Positions 1 to 21,408 are shown, counted from the first letter of the stretch. The stretch: 64,000 nucleotides of DNA from Oryzias latipes (GCF_002234675.1 NC_019866.2:8895261-8959260); one strand, 5' to 3'. A program made the numbers and translations. Notes: generated from the letters alone by a model not told the origin.

Positions 1-350
1 TTTTTTTCCCACCAGGAACAATCACCTTGTACCTCTGGTCCCGCTGCATTTGTGAGGCATTGTTGGCGTACGTGGAGCAGATATCTACACTGCTTCTGGA
101 AAACCAGGAGAGATTCAGTGGCAAACCATCATAGGTCAGCTGTTCCTGAATACAAGGTGAGAGACGAGTGTGGCTCTCTTCCTCCGATGTGCCGCTGAAA
201 GGGGGAACAAGGAAGCTGCATCCCTGTCATAGTGGTCCATTCTTTTTTTTTTTTTCGTCCATTCTCAATCACCTGGATCATCAACCCCACGGCTGTCAAA
301 TTGGAACTTCAGAAAAACTTGAAGATCCACCCGGTCTTTCATCCCCGAAA
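1..350 (+). mobile_element. Ty3/gypsy pol 3' end, degenerate remnant
   Basis: The first 250 bases match 21117-21365 closely, with scattered substitutions and small indels. That second copy sits at the end of a clearer gypsy pol remnant upstream of gene B. The codon pattern at about 290-345 resembles the end of fish gypsy integrases (a stretch before a His-Pro-Val-Phe-His motif). The reading frame is broken, including by a poly-T run at 241-255. The element is cut off by the window start. It lies in the same place relative to gene A as the other copy does to gene B, so it probably predates that gene duplication. Confidence 0.65.
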
Positions 351-1508
351 CTGATGAAAAAAATAAAAAAAACAAATAAATTATGCAAAAACATTTTTTT
401 ACTTATGGTGCATTTTTTCTCTAAAACAAAAAGCCTTTTAAAGCAGTATTTGCTAAACAGTTCCAAGGTAATGGAGTAGTTTTGTCATTTTGCCCTTTTG
501 GTCATTATTTTATTGTTATATTCTGTGCTGACATTTCTACTTAGACCTAGATTAAGAGCACTGAAAATTCAGGATTTCAAACAAATAGAAAGAAAAAGGA
601 TTTCTAATCTATATTTTAAAATTCAAATTCATATTGCCAGCCTCTGTAAAGTTAGGTAATGGGTTAACAACATTTCTAAATATGTCCTATAAATAAGCAG
701 TTCTCTCTATGACAAACATGACTCAGCTCTCTCTGCTAAAGGTGGATGTATTTCAAGCACAGGAACACCATCATCGTTACCTGAATTATAGTCCACGCTA
801 AACTTGGCAGTCACAGACAATTCTTGACCTTTTCCCAGGTTGCCTGCTCACTAGAAATTGTTATCCTGTCAGCATTTGAAAAAATAACAATTAGACACAG
901 TTTATTACTTTGTTTTTCACTGTCACAAATTATTTTGTCATTTTTTTTGCTGGGTGTAAAACTGTCAGCTGCCAATTCTGCATTAACCTCATTCCACAGA
1001 GACATGTAACACATACAACACATACAAGACCATCAACTGGAATATTATTTTAGATGTCATGACCTTTATGTCCAGTAACTATAAACCACGGGTATACCAA
1101 ATCTTCTTTGAATCTGACACTTTAGTTTTTACTGTTGTATTAAAAGTGATAGGACATTGAAAAAGATACATAAACATTTTTCCCCAACACGATTCACAAA
1201 ATAAAGGTACTTCACAAAGGGGGATAATGTGAATCGAAAAAAAAAATGGTGACAATTATCAACAATAATAATAATGACTATTTATATTAAACAGATAAAT
1301 AAATCATGTTAAACTTTTTCATACTAAGATTTATCAACATCATGGGAGATGTATTATTTTTTAAATTTCCAAATTGTTCAAAAATTGAAATCTAATCATT
1401 TGAGTAACTCTGTAAAAAGCTGTGAAAATATTGTTATAATGTTAATTAAATATTCTTAAAATAAATATGCACTTAGGTGTATTATATTATCTGATGAAAC
1501 ATGAAACC
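351..1508 (+). promoter_or_regulatory. Upstream block of gene A shared with genes B and C
   Basis: This gene-free stretch aligns with 21800-22938 upstream of gene B and 48630-49770 upstream of gene C. It holds a perfect MEF2 consensus, CTATAAATAA, at 687-696, a TGACTCAG AP-1-like site at 719-726, and a CAGCTG E-box next to a CCAAT at 966-971. The MEF2 match lies about 956 bp before the inferred start site, and nearly the same distance (956 and 962 bp) in B and C. MEF2 and MyoD-family sites are typical of muscle genes; function here is inference. The AT-rich remainder shows no gene. Confidence 0.55.
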
Positions 1509-1642
1509 GAAATATTTGTTTATTTTTGACTCCTTTGATATCAAGCAGCAAGGTGTCAAGCTTGCATGACCAAATCTAGTGGGGGGCTTTTGCTGATAAA
1601 GCAGAGATGCAGTATATAAGAACGGCAGTCATGGGGCTTGTG
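1509..1642 (+). promoter_or_regulatory. Core promoter of MYH gene A
   Basis: A block from the AATATTTG motif to the TATA box is nearly identical in front of all three genes. It contains TATATAAG at 1613-1620, an A/T-rich MEF2-like stretch (TTTATTTTTGAC) near 1520-1531, and a CArG-like CCAAATCTAG near 1571-1580 that departs from the consensus at two positions. Transcription should start near 1643, about 30 bp after the TATA box. The site assignments are by eye. Confidence 0.75.
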
Positions 1643-1668
1643 CTCTAATTGAAAGGCATTTCAGACAG
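1643..1668 (+). other. Gene A non-coding exon 1 (5' end inferred)
   Basis: The exon ends at a CAGACAG|GTCAGT donor that is conserved in all three genes. The 5' end is placed only from the distance to the TATA box. Sarcomeric MYH genes usually have two untranslated 5' exons, as seen here. Confidence 0.5.
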
Positions 1669-1934
1669 GTCAGTGCAATAAACTCTCCAGATTTTCTGTG
1701 CTTCTATATGGTATGAATGATCTAGTTGTTAATTACAAAAAAAATTTGTATTCAAAATAATTTATTTTAATCACATTGTATAAATATTGGCATTAATAGG
1801 TCAATGTTTTGGTTATGAATTTTTTTTTATTTTGCAGTTTATTATTTAAGTAATCATGTCATATGCTGAGAACTTCAGGCAAAAATACCACTTCAAAAAT
1901 TTAAAACTGAACTTTTTCTTACTTTTTTTTGCAG

Positions 1935-1983
1935 CATTTTGATATACCGGGACTCATCAAACCAAGGATTTCCATCTGCTGAG
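1935..1983 (+). other. Gene A non-coding exon 2
   Basis: A 49-nt segment lies between a polypyrimidine-TTTTGCAG acceptor and a GAG|GTACAC donor. Segments of the same 49-nt length with the same splice sites occur in genes B and C. It carries 5' UTR sequence before the ATG exon, which opens at 2068. Confidence 0.7.
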
Positions 1984-2087
1984 GTACACTATATCAGACA
2001 AAATGTTTTTTTTTTCTGCTTTGAGTTGTGAAAAAGCTCTCAAAGAATATTTTTTCCTAATCTTTAGGCCCCACTAAAAGTGCCATC

Positions 2088-12923
<10,836 letters not shown>

Positions 12924-13003
12924 GGGAGAAGATTCAGATTTAACATTTTAACAGTATTTCTGAAATATGAAACAGCTGTTAAAAAGATTTTTTATAAAAT
13001 GTG

Positions 13004-13009
13004 AATAAA
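13004..13009 (+). other. Polyadenylation signal of gene A (AATAAA)
   Basis: AATAAA lies 81 nt after the TAA stop in a GTGAATAAAGTTTGCATTT context that is the same in all three genes. The transcript end should fall near 13025. Confidence 0.8.
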
Positions 13010-13025
13010 GTTTGCATTTTATCGT

Positions 13026-13640
13026 AATCTAAGTTCTTCTTTTCATTATTTACTCACTAATTAGTCTTAAAACATTTAATTCTGTTTTTTTTTTCATTTT
13101 CATCACTAGTTCAAAACCTCAGGATAAACATACAAAACCTAAAATTTCTATGTATTTACGATCTACACAAACACTTACAATACCAGTAAAGCTTAAATTA
13201 GAAGACTTTGGAATCTTTTTTAATAATAACAAAATGACAACAGCTATTTTAATTAATTGTTGTGAATTGTCAAACCACTGCCAAGCCACCAACTAAAATA
13301 GCTGACAGTGCAAACTAAGACACACACAAACAGGTGGAAAGGAGTTCAGGCAGCAGCTTTACTGGAGCATTCGGAGTAAACTTGGCTGTCAAGTTTGCCG
13401 ACACTCTAATAGATAGACACAGACCTGTCATTTGTCAAAATTTAAAAATGCTGGAAAATGGCAAGCAGTTTCTAATATTTTAAAATTCGCATGGATCCGA
13501 ATAAGTGGACTTTATTTTACTTCTCAAAACATGACGGCTGTATTTTAACAGATTACTTGACATTTTTTAAATATGAGTGAAATTAATAAATTTTATCCAG
13601 TCTGGTACATGAGGAAGCTAAAAATAACCACTGATAATAC
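13026..13640. other. Downstream flank of gene A, duplicated after gene B
   Basis: No gene is seen here. The stretch aligns with 33720-34265 after gene B almost end to end and in part with 60330-60700 after gene C. The shared landmarks are a run of ACACAC, a GTGGAAAGGAGTTCAGGCAG segment and a GGATCCGAATAAG segment. It is the 3' flank of the duplicated unit. The A/B match continues until the Penelope-like insertion. Confidence 0.6.
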
Positions 13641-13649
13641 GTTTTTTTT

Positions 13650-14800
13650 GTCTGAGTGTGTGTGTGTGTATGACCATTATGGCTGACAGTGGGTCAGCCA
13701 CAATGTCCAGCTTCTTCATGGAATATCTGGAGAAGAACGCACTAACATCTGCACTTGAGCACTGCCAGCCAAACCAATGGAAACGCTACGTTGATAACGT
13801 TCTGGAAATATCAAAAATGGACACACACAGCAGATCACAGACAACTTTAACACCATGGACGACACGGGACAGATCCAATTCACACATGAAGAGGAAAAGG
13901 ACAACTCCATCAATTTCTTGGATATAAACATCACTCACACAGGAAATAGGGATATAAAAATCAAAGTATGCAGGAAACCAACTCATACTGACCAATATTT
14001 ATCATGGATATCAGAACACCCTACCACTCACAAGATATCTGTTGTAAGAACCTTATTTGACCACACAGAGGAAATACAAGGAAACAGAGAAGAAAAAATA
14101 GACAAAGAAGACAGAAAATAAAGGAATGGTCAGACTACCATACATCAGAGGAGTAACAGAATGCATCCAAAGGGCCATGAAAAAACATTATATCAGCACC
14201 CTTGTCAAATATTATAAAAAACTCAGGCTACTACTGGTACAGCCAAAAGACAAGATTGAACAAAACAATGAATGCAACGTCATCTACGAAATACCATGTC
14301 ACACCTGCAACACAACATACATCGGAGAAACAGAACGCACCTTCATCACAAGAAAAACTGAACATCAAAAAGAGTGCAAAAAGGAAACAAAGAAAAGACT
14401 AACAAGAGCAAGACGACAACAGGCAGCTCAAGAAAACATGAAATCAGTCATAACGGACCACTGCAAACAAGAAAACCATATTGTGGACTGGGAAAAGCCC
14501 AAAGTCCTCCACACAGATGGATCATGGAGGCGGTGGAGATCCAAAAGCGAGCCCAAACACCATGAACCGGGATGAGGGGGCCTTCCTGATCTCTCAAACA
14601 TGGAGTAACATCCTCCAGTAGAAAACGGACATCAAGGGGCGGATTCACCTGTCAAAGTTTGACAGGTGACTCCGCATCGGTCACAATCATCTGCTTTTAT
14701 ATACGTCAAATCACTACCATCTGATGACGACTCTGATAAAGACGGAAGACATCAGTCAAAACATGTCAGGTATGTGAAAAAAACACAACTGTGTCTACTA
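13650..14800 (+). mobile_element. Penelope-like retroelement, 3' part (RT end plus GIY-YIG endonuclease)
   Basis: Three overlapping reading frames (13658-13927, 13855-14121, 14126-14575) together resemble the C-terminal half of a Penelope-like element. The first has a Tyr-Val-Asp-Asn motif like the RT catalytic YxDD. The second has FLDINI followed by RKPTHTDQYL, typical of the Penelope RT thumb region. The third carries a GIY-YIG-type endonuclease signature with TYIGETER and a downstream EH pair. The frames are shifted relative to each other, so this copy is dead. The 3' tail at 14700-14790 holds CTGATGA, CTGATAA and AAAAC-type motifs like the hammerhead-bearing ends reported for this class. 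The 5' half of the element is absent. Confidence 0.8.
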
Positions 14801-14844
14801 ATAGAAAAAAACTAAAAAGCCAGTAATAATACAGACACTATGAA

Positions 14845-14903
14845 CTTTATTGAACTAACCAAAGGAACAATTCAGAGTCACTATCTAACCTATGTTTTTG
14901 GAC
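14845..14903 (+). repeat. Fragment of an old L2-like 3' tail
   Basis: The segment around ACCAAAGGAACAATTCAGAG and the following CTATCTAACCTATG matches 61000-61050 after gene C. There it forms part of a longer L2-like tail common in fish. It joins directly to the MYH exon 17 relic at 14904. Confidence 0.5.
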
Positions 14904-14950
14904 TTCCAGACTGTGTCTGCTGTCTTCTGAGTATGTATTCCAAAATATTT
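14904..14950 (+). pseudogene. Relic of MYH exon 17 and start of intron 17
   Basis: The bases from TTCCAGACTGTGTCTGCT onward match the end of MYH exon 17 (gene A 5541-5567) and run through the donor into intron 17 (AAATATTTTTT). The copy has lost the GTAAGT donor (it reads GAGTATGT) and nothing upstream or downstream of it is MYH coding. It is therefore a leftover of a further MYH copy that once lay between A and B. Similarity was judged by eye over about 45 nt. Confidence 0.7.
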
Positions 14951-16690
14951 TTTATTAGAAACTATTTGTTCATTTCCCCCCAAATTTTTATTTAAGTGAG
15001 ACAACAACAACAAAAGAAAATACACTGGACAAACAGATCTGATAAACAAAGATAACAACCATCACAAACGCAAGAAAAAAGGGGGAAAAGAGGAAAAGTT
15101 TCTGTGTGTGTGGGTGTGTATGCATGTGCATGTGAGAATAAGACAACAAGAGAGAGAATTCCATTCGATTATATACACACAATCTTGAACCGACAATCAT
15201 GCATTCTGATAGCTATACAAATCGAGGGATACATTAATAGAGATTCATATAGATAGAAAGGAAAGTATAGGATAATAGAAAAGTCAAGCATAAAACCAAC
15301 AATAGAATTAAAAATCATCTTGTCATTATTACAAAAAATATCGAGTAGTTACCCCCAACCATCAGATGCCATATTCAGACCCTAATCAGATGACATGAAT
15401 GGGGTACAGTAGAGAGAGTCGGGGGAGAAACGGGAGAGCAAGGTCAACACACCCAATACCAGAGAGGCTGAGACAGTCCCCCCCCCCTCACTGCCCACCT
15501 GGAACCGGCATAGGAATAAAAAAGGACAGGAGGGCACGGCCCGCACCAAAGGACAGTGCAGGGGCGGTGGCGCGCATACAATCCTTACAAGCACAAAGTT
15601 AAGAGACAAGCCGTTCCTAAATGACAGATTGTAGTTCAGTCATACCAGTGGAAGAAGGTAATAAATTGGCTAAACAAATGTATTCAAGAAACAAGTTTTT
15701 AAATATAGACAAGTTTGTGGTGTTTTTTTGATTTCCAGTTCATAAAGATAGTTTTTTATTTATTTATTTTTATTTATTTATTTTTTTGCAATGGTTATTG
15801 CTACAACAAGAATAATTATATTCTTAGACTGTTCAACTTTCAATAGTGATAGTTCTAAAAGGTCTCCTAATAGATCTCCAGTGAGGGTGATAATGAGATG
15901 AAGCAGCCCAAGAAGGTAGATAGAGTTTGGGTAATTTCTTCTTGAAAGTGTTTAAGGGGTGTTATTATGCCACTTTTTATATCTAGAGGGACCTAGAGGA
16001 GCATAATCAATAATAAATACTGAAGAACAATAACTAAAAGGTGAAGGAAAAAGGCCTCAGGATAAACCAAGGCCAAAATCACAAACAAAACCCCACCTAA
16101 CTGAAATATGAAACCTAACCTGTAAAAAAAAGAAGGAAAATCACTGACAAAACACTAACCTCCCAAGACTAACATAAACAGAATAAAACATACGTGAAAG
16201 AAAATGACAGTTCCCCCCATAGCTTCTCTTAAACATAACTACAAACAAAAGATTACTCAGAGTGGGCCTGAACACAAAACTACAACAATTACACAGTGCA
16301 ACACAAACTACAAAACATGTGAGGAAGAGCACCACCTTGCAGGGGAGACAGGTTGCAGCAAAGCTCCCTTCTCACAGGCTGGAGGTCCACATGGTGCTTT
16401 TAAAGGCTGCTTCCATCAGTTTGGGTCCAGTGGGAGCCACACCTTTTCCAGCATCACACCTGAAAGTTAACAGATAAACAAACACAAAGATAAAAAAAAC
16501 AAAGTCCCACTCTGATACAAAAAGAAAATACACAACACAGAAAAAAAAGAAAAGGTCTACTAAATTGTTGTATTCCTGGATAAAATAGGAAAATGGGATT
16601 AGACCACTGAAATAAAAATTATGTTTAAGATGTGTAATACCCTTACTGGCCCAGTTGTGTGGATTGTTTAAGGATTTAAGTGGATTGTGA
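14951..16690. repeat. Gene-free, repeat-like stretch
   Basis: No gene is recognised. The minus strand of 14990-15600 is pyrimidine-rich and ends in a GC-rich block (15480-15590), which looks like the 3' UTR of a non-LTR retrotransposon, but no reverse transcriptase frame is present. The part at 15740-15790 is a TTTA-rich low-complexity run. The short frames at 16141-16698 show no recognisable family. Confidence 0.35.
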
Positions 16691-16699
16691 ATCTTCAAG

Positions 16700-16755
16700 T
16701 CAATTCAATTTTATTTATATAACCCAATATTCCAACTAAAGTTTTCTCAATGGGC
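16700..16755 (+). repeat. Short dispersed repeat of the TCAATTTTATTTATATA type
   Basis: The segment starting CAATTCAATTTTATTTATAT and ending near GGGCTTCAAGC resembles a short repeat found very widely in teleost genomes. It has no coding capacity. The identification is from memory of the pattern. Confidence 0.4.
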
Positions 16756-17330
16756 TTCAAGCTTTAAGTTGGACTAGTTGTATATTGTGTTTTTTTAATC
16801 TTATAATGACTTCTTTTTTAACCTCAATTAAACATGCGTGATGTTATCCTTAAAAGAGTTATTGTTACTTTTAGAACAGAAAAGTCCTACAAGTTGTAGG
16901 AATTTACAAGCACCTAGTTGCACTTTTGATCATTTTCATTTGTAAATATTTGAACAATAAAGTAACCATAATAAGCAATTGTTCATTTCTGTGTCGTGAT
17001 TGGGGAGCACCCAGGGGAGCAACTGGTGTGGCTCGCCCAGGGCGTCATTTCATCCAGAACCACCACTGGTCATAAAATATGAACCAACTATTGATTTGTC
17101 CTCAAACATTGTCTTTCTAATAAACAGGTAACTAAAAGTTATTTTTGAATCATTTTGTTGTTTTTTTTATGAATTTTAAACATTCTGTTTCTTAAAAAAA
17201 AATAGAACTTTAGTCAAGATTATGTTTTTTCATTAAAAAACCCGACTTCCAGCTAGCTTCCAGCTCCCCCTTGACAAAAATCGACTCCTGCACAAATTAT
17301 TTGGCTGAAACAATTTCACACCTAATATCT

Positions 17331-17378
17331 TGGATGGATGGATGGATGGATGAATGGATGGATGGATGGATGGATGGA
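17331..17378 (+). repeat. (TGGA)n microsatellite
   Basis: About twelve copies of a GATG/TGGA tetranucleotide, with one GAAT variant unit in the middle. Confidence 0.95.
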
Positions 17379-17474
17379 GTCTTTAATAATCCCTTAAGAA
17401 ATTTTTACCGCCCCATCCGGACATGTTGCTGCCTGATAGTTGACTATTATCAATTATTAGATAACTGGTGTGCC

Positions 17475-17700
17475 AGGAGCCGGTTTAGCTCGTACTGGTT
17501 TGCGGCACCTTCCGTCCGTGAAACTAGGGTTCGACTCCGGCCTGCTCCCTGTTCCCTTCTCTACCCCTGTGCTGGTTCCAAGCCCGGTTTGAGAAGGTTG
17601 CGTCAGGAAGGGCATCCGGCATAAAACTTTGCCAAGTTTACCATGCGACTTGTTCGCTGTGGCGACCCCTGATGGGAGAAGCTGAAAGAGGAAGAAGAAG
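17475..17700 (+). mobile_element. tRNA-derived SINE (copy 1)
   Basis: The element is flanked by a perfect 16-bp target duplication, AGATAACTGGTGTGCC, at 17459-17474 and 17701-17716. The head has an A-box-like TTAGCTCGTACTGG and a perfect Pol III B box GGTTCGACTCC at 17528-17538. The body and tail match copy 2 at 36510-36732 throughout, ending in a GAAGAAG-rich tail. The paralogous block near 37640 lacks the insert, so it landed after the block was duplicated. Confidence 0.9.
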
Positions 17701-17959
17701 AGATAACTGGTGTGCCTATAAACATTAAAACTTATTAAATTTAGTCAACATGTAGATTATAATACGCTGCATTTATGTATGTATTTTAGTCACACATTGC
17801 ATCTTAAATAATTTAATAAAGTAATGTCTGCATGAAAATCTTTGCAATTTTACTTATCATACTGGTTTAGTGACTGCTTTACCAGACATGTATATTTAAT
17901 GTTGCATCACAAAAATCAACATTTGAACCCAGAAATATGTAATTAAAAAAAAGACAGAG

Positions 17960-18510
17960 ATGTTTTCCTCAACAAGTTTTATTCAGTATAATAGCAAATA
18001 AGAATCAGGAATGTGACAGATGTTTTCCACACGTTTTTCCTTCCATTAGACCAGTTCCCAAAAAATTCTAAAACTTTGGAGAAATACCCTGGGATAGTTT
18101 CTGAGGAAAAAAGATGAAAATGTCATTAAAATATATTGTTTACAATTTTCCAAACTGCAGATTTGACCAAGATCCTTAATTTAAGTTGTCATAATGTTTT
18201 TTAAAAGAGATTAGCAGGCAGTTTTTCATTTAACATCTATGTAAACAGTTAAAGTTACTACAGGTGAGGCAAATATTTTAAACAAGTTTGTGTGTCATGC
18301 TGTGTCACAGTTAACTGAGCACGCCACATTCCATCTCCCAAGGTGAAAATCATTTCAGAGCTGTCAGCAGGCAACAATTTTACTACAAGACAAACTGCAC
18401 CAAAAAACAACAAAACAATGTAGGGTCACTTAAAGTCTTCAAACACTTACTTTTCAGGCACTAAAGACCTCAAATTCATGAAGTTGTTACAGGACTGCAT
18501 CTGCTATGAA
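17960..18510 (-). ncRNA. Possible antisense transcript, two exons (hypothetical)
   Basis: On the minus strand a short putative exon (about 18451-18503) ends in a strong donor, GTAAGTG, at 18450-18444. Downstream a pyrimidine tract plus CAG acceptor opens an exon at 18100, with AATAAA at 17983-17978. The paralogous block keeps the donor at 38439-38433 and an acceptor before 38059, with a weaker ATTAAA-type signal. Coding potential is negligible and the frame differs between copies. This is a pattern match only; recent duplication could explain the conservation without function. Confidence 0.2.
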
Positions 18511-19849
18511 GTAAAAAAAGATGTAGAGTTGTGTTAAAAACTGAGTCAACAAAAATGAGCCAACTACGAGGGCTCACAGACCCCTTTCATATGCTGTGGA
18601 AGATCATCCGTCATCATTTTATATTCCTGATACAAAAAAAACACTTGCTGATACTGTCCTATTTTTGATTATGGAGTCTACCCTGCCCCAGTCTGAAAAA
18701 TGTAGATGGTCATCAAATAAATTCAACAGGCAGCTGCATAACATGATATCTCCCCCACAGCACTGCTTATTCCTGCTCAGAAGGTTAAGAGGACTGGTGT
18801 CTTGTTTCTGTAAATGCAAGCCAATTCTTCTAGTAAACAACATTACAGACATATTTGAAGGACTACTTTCCACTACTTTTTCTCTCTCTTTCTATATCCA
18901 TATATATATGTATATATACATATAGTTTACATATTTATATAAAGTATATTAGTTTACAAAATATAAAAATTACAAATGTTGTTGCAAAACTAATTTTTAA
19001 AGAAAACAATTAAAAATCTATGATTTTTAGCTCTTTTTTTGACAGACTTTACTATTTCACCTATTATTTTAAAGAGCTGCACTTTCATATTTTACTCTAT
19101 ATCTTAGCTTTGGAGTCAACAAGTATTCAGTTTGGAGGGTAGCCAAATATGCATATTTTAATGTAGACTATTTTGATCATGTATCCAAAAGTTTTTGTAC
19201 TTACACCAAATATACATCATTAGGAGATGTTGGGGAGTCATAAAATATTATTTTCATATGGTTAATGACATATATATAACTTGCCTCTGGTGGAAGGTTG
19301 GCGGCAGTGTTCGGCAGCAGCAGAGCCACAATCAGTGTGTGAACGTGTGTGAATGGGTGAATGGGACTGTGACTGTAAAGCGCTTTCAGCCTTCAAGAAA
19401 GGTAGAAAAGCCCTATACAATTTACAATTATTTGCTGTCTACCATTTACCATTTCACAGAAAGCATTGTTTTATTGAAAGATGTGTTTTAAATCTTAAAA
19501 ATGTTTCAAGAATACCTTATATACCTTATCCCTCTGTCCAATATTAACAAGAGTGTAAATATATTCTACATTTAAGAGTAATGTCTATATTTAATGTACC
19601 ATCACAACAATGTATTCATTTACATTGTGCTTGTTTGTCAATAAAATTCTCATCCTGAGTTATATTTCAGCATTCTGAAATGGAGGATGAACAGAATAAA
19701 GAGTACACAGATAATATAGGCCCCTGTCCTATATTAAGCATATGTGGCATGAGTTCATTCATACATCTTTTAAAACATTTGCCACTCAGACCAAGTTTCT
19801 TGCCCATGTGATTACCCCTGGGACTATGCAAATGGTCAAGGTTAAAGCC

Positions 19850-21408
19850 GTTCTCGCTTGGCCTGTCCCTTCTGGATGTTAACAGTTAAAGCGCATCCTG
19901 GGGTTTGCAAATTTCCACAGGCATTTCATGCAAGGCTTTTTACAGACTCACCTTGGCTAAGGTACGTTTTGTCTGGGATGAGGGAGCAAATAAGGCGTTT
20001 ACCGATCTGGAAAGACATTTTCTCCAAACATTTCACTGTGGAGGTGGATGCGTCTGAGTCTGGAGTGGGGGCAGTTTTGTGTCAGAGAGCGTCTGACAAT
20101 AAAGTTCATCCTGCAAGATCACTCCTGCTGAGAGAAACTACAACATAGGAAACAGAAAGCTGTTGGCAGTAAAATTAGCCTTGGAGGAGTGGCGTCACTG
20201 GTTGGAGGGGGCTAACTAAGCATTTATGATTTGGAATAATCATTAAAAGCTGGAATACATTCAAACAGCCAAAAGCCTTAACCCACACCAGGCCAGATGG
20301 GCCCTGTTTTTCGACAGGTTCAATTTCTCCCTCTCCTACTGGCCGGGCAGTAAAGATTTCAAGCCGGGCGCTCTTTCACACCAGTTTCAGTGAGAGGACG
20401 AATCTGATTCTACTGCAGCTGCCACCATTGTTCCTCCTTATCTTGTGCTGGGAGCTTCTTGATGGGCCTTGCATTGCATGGTCAAAGCTTCTGTTCCTGA
20501 TGTGACTACCATTCTTGTAGGATGTCCTTCTGACTGCCTGTTTGTTCCTCCCTCTCTTTGTCCTGCAGTTTTCAAGTGGGGTCACTCTTCTCTGTTAGCT
20601 TGCCATCCTGGAGTGGTGAGGACTGCGTTGATAGTGGCTCAAACGTTTTGGTAGCCCATCATGTCCTCTGACGTTAGGGCTTTTTTGTCCTCGTGCCCTG
20701 TGTGTCCAAGTGTGAAGGTATCCAGAAAGCCACCCGCTGGATACCTACAACCTCTACCTCTTCTCTTCGGACCTTCTCTTCGGTGGAATTCTCTGATAGA
20801 ACTCTTAACTGGGTTACCCATCTCAGAAGGTAACACTGTTATCCTATCCATTGTAGATAGGTTTTCCAAACTGGTTGATGCTGTGCCTTTGCATCAGCCA
20901 AACAGTTGGCTGTTTCAGTCACTAAGCATGTGTTTTGTTAACATGGCCTTCCACAAAACATAACTTTGGATCGAGGACTGCATTTTGTTGCCACCTTTTG
21001 GAGAGAATTATGCAAGAACTTGGTCTTCTCTGCCCTGGGCTGTATATTCACATTACACCCTCCAAAATTCTTCGTGATATTCCCCTGTTCAAGCAGCCTG
21101 CAGTTATCAGGCACCCCTTTTTCCCCATCAGGAACAATCACCTTCTACCTCTGGTCCCGCTGCATTTGTGAGCCATTGTTGGCATACATGGAGCAGATAT
21201 CGACACCAGCTTCTACAAAATCAGGAGAGATTCACTGCTGTGTCATACCGTCATCAGTCAGCTGCTCCTGAATACAGGGTGAGAGACAGAGTGTGTCTCT
21301 CTTCGCCCGATGTGCCGCTGAAAAAGGGGAAGCTGCATCGAACGCTACCGCCGGGACCACTCTGACCAACCTCACATGTCTAGGAGCCAGATTTTGTTAG
21401 AGGGGTCA
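19850..21408 (+). mobile_element. Ty3/gypsy pol remnant (RT end, RNase H, integrase)
   Basis: The translated pieces in three frames follow gypsy pol order. An RT-end/connection segment (about 19890-19950) comes first, then RNase H with a VDASESGVGAVL motif (about 20040-20080). After it come integrase pieces with a CPVC zinc-binding half-motif (about 20690) and a core segment near SIVDRFSKLVDAVP (about 20850-20890), and a C-terminal part (21117-21365). Many frameshifts and stops show that it is dead. The polypeptide N-terminal to RNase H is mostly missing. The 3' end is shared with 1-350. Confidence 0.8.

Larger units (their letters stand above)
17060..19770. repeat. Intergenic block duplicated at 37320-39895
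   Basis: This 2.7-kb block between A and B recurs after the pseudogene between B and C with the same order of segments. The start resembles a MYH 3' UTR end (CCTCAAACATTGTCTTTCTAATAAACAG). It holds no protein gene that I recognise. On the minus strand both copies keep a plausible donor, an acceptor with a pyrimidine tract and a poly(A) signal (see the separate entry). Differences between copies are mostly insertions: a SINE here, a palindromic MITE there. The stretch at 19290-19430 contains a dispersed repeat with a GTGAATGGGTGAATGGGACT motif. Confidence 0.7.

Noticed and set aside
1509-1668. ATG at 1631 just after the TATA box as a possible upstream start codon.
   Set aside because: It lies before the inferred transcription start and is followed quickly by a stop; the ATG at 2088 is the conserved MYH start.
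16141-16698. Several short frames in the A-B intergenic space.
   Set aside because: No domain, no paralogue in the second block and low-complexity composition.
17475-17700. Possible tRNA gene because of a perfect B box.
   Set aside because: No cloverleaf can be closed around it, the A box is imperfect, and the unit is a dispersed element with target duplications.
18619-18873. Minus-strand frame of 84 codons, partly conserved at 38677-38919.
   Set aside because: The shared part ends in different sequence in the second copy, where a CA repeat interrupts it; conservation follows from duplication of the whole block.
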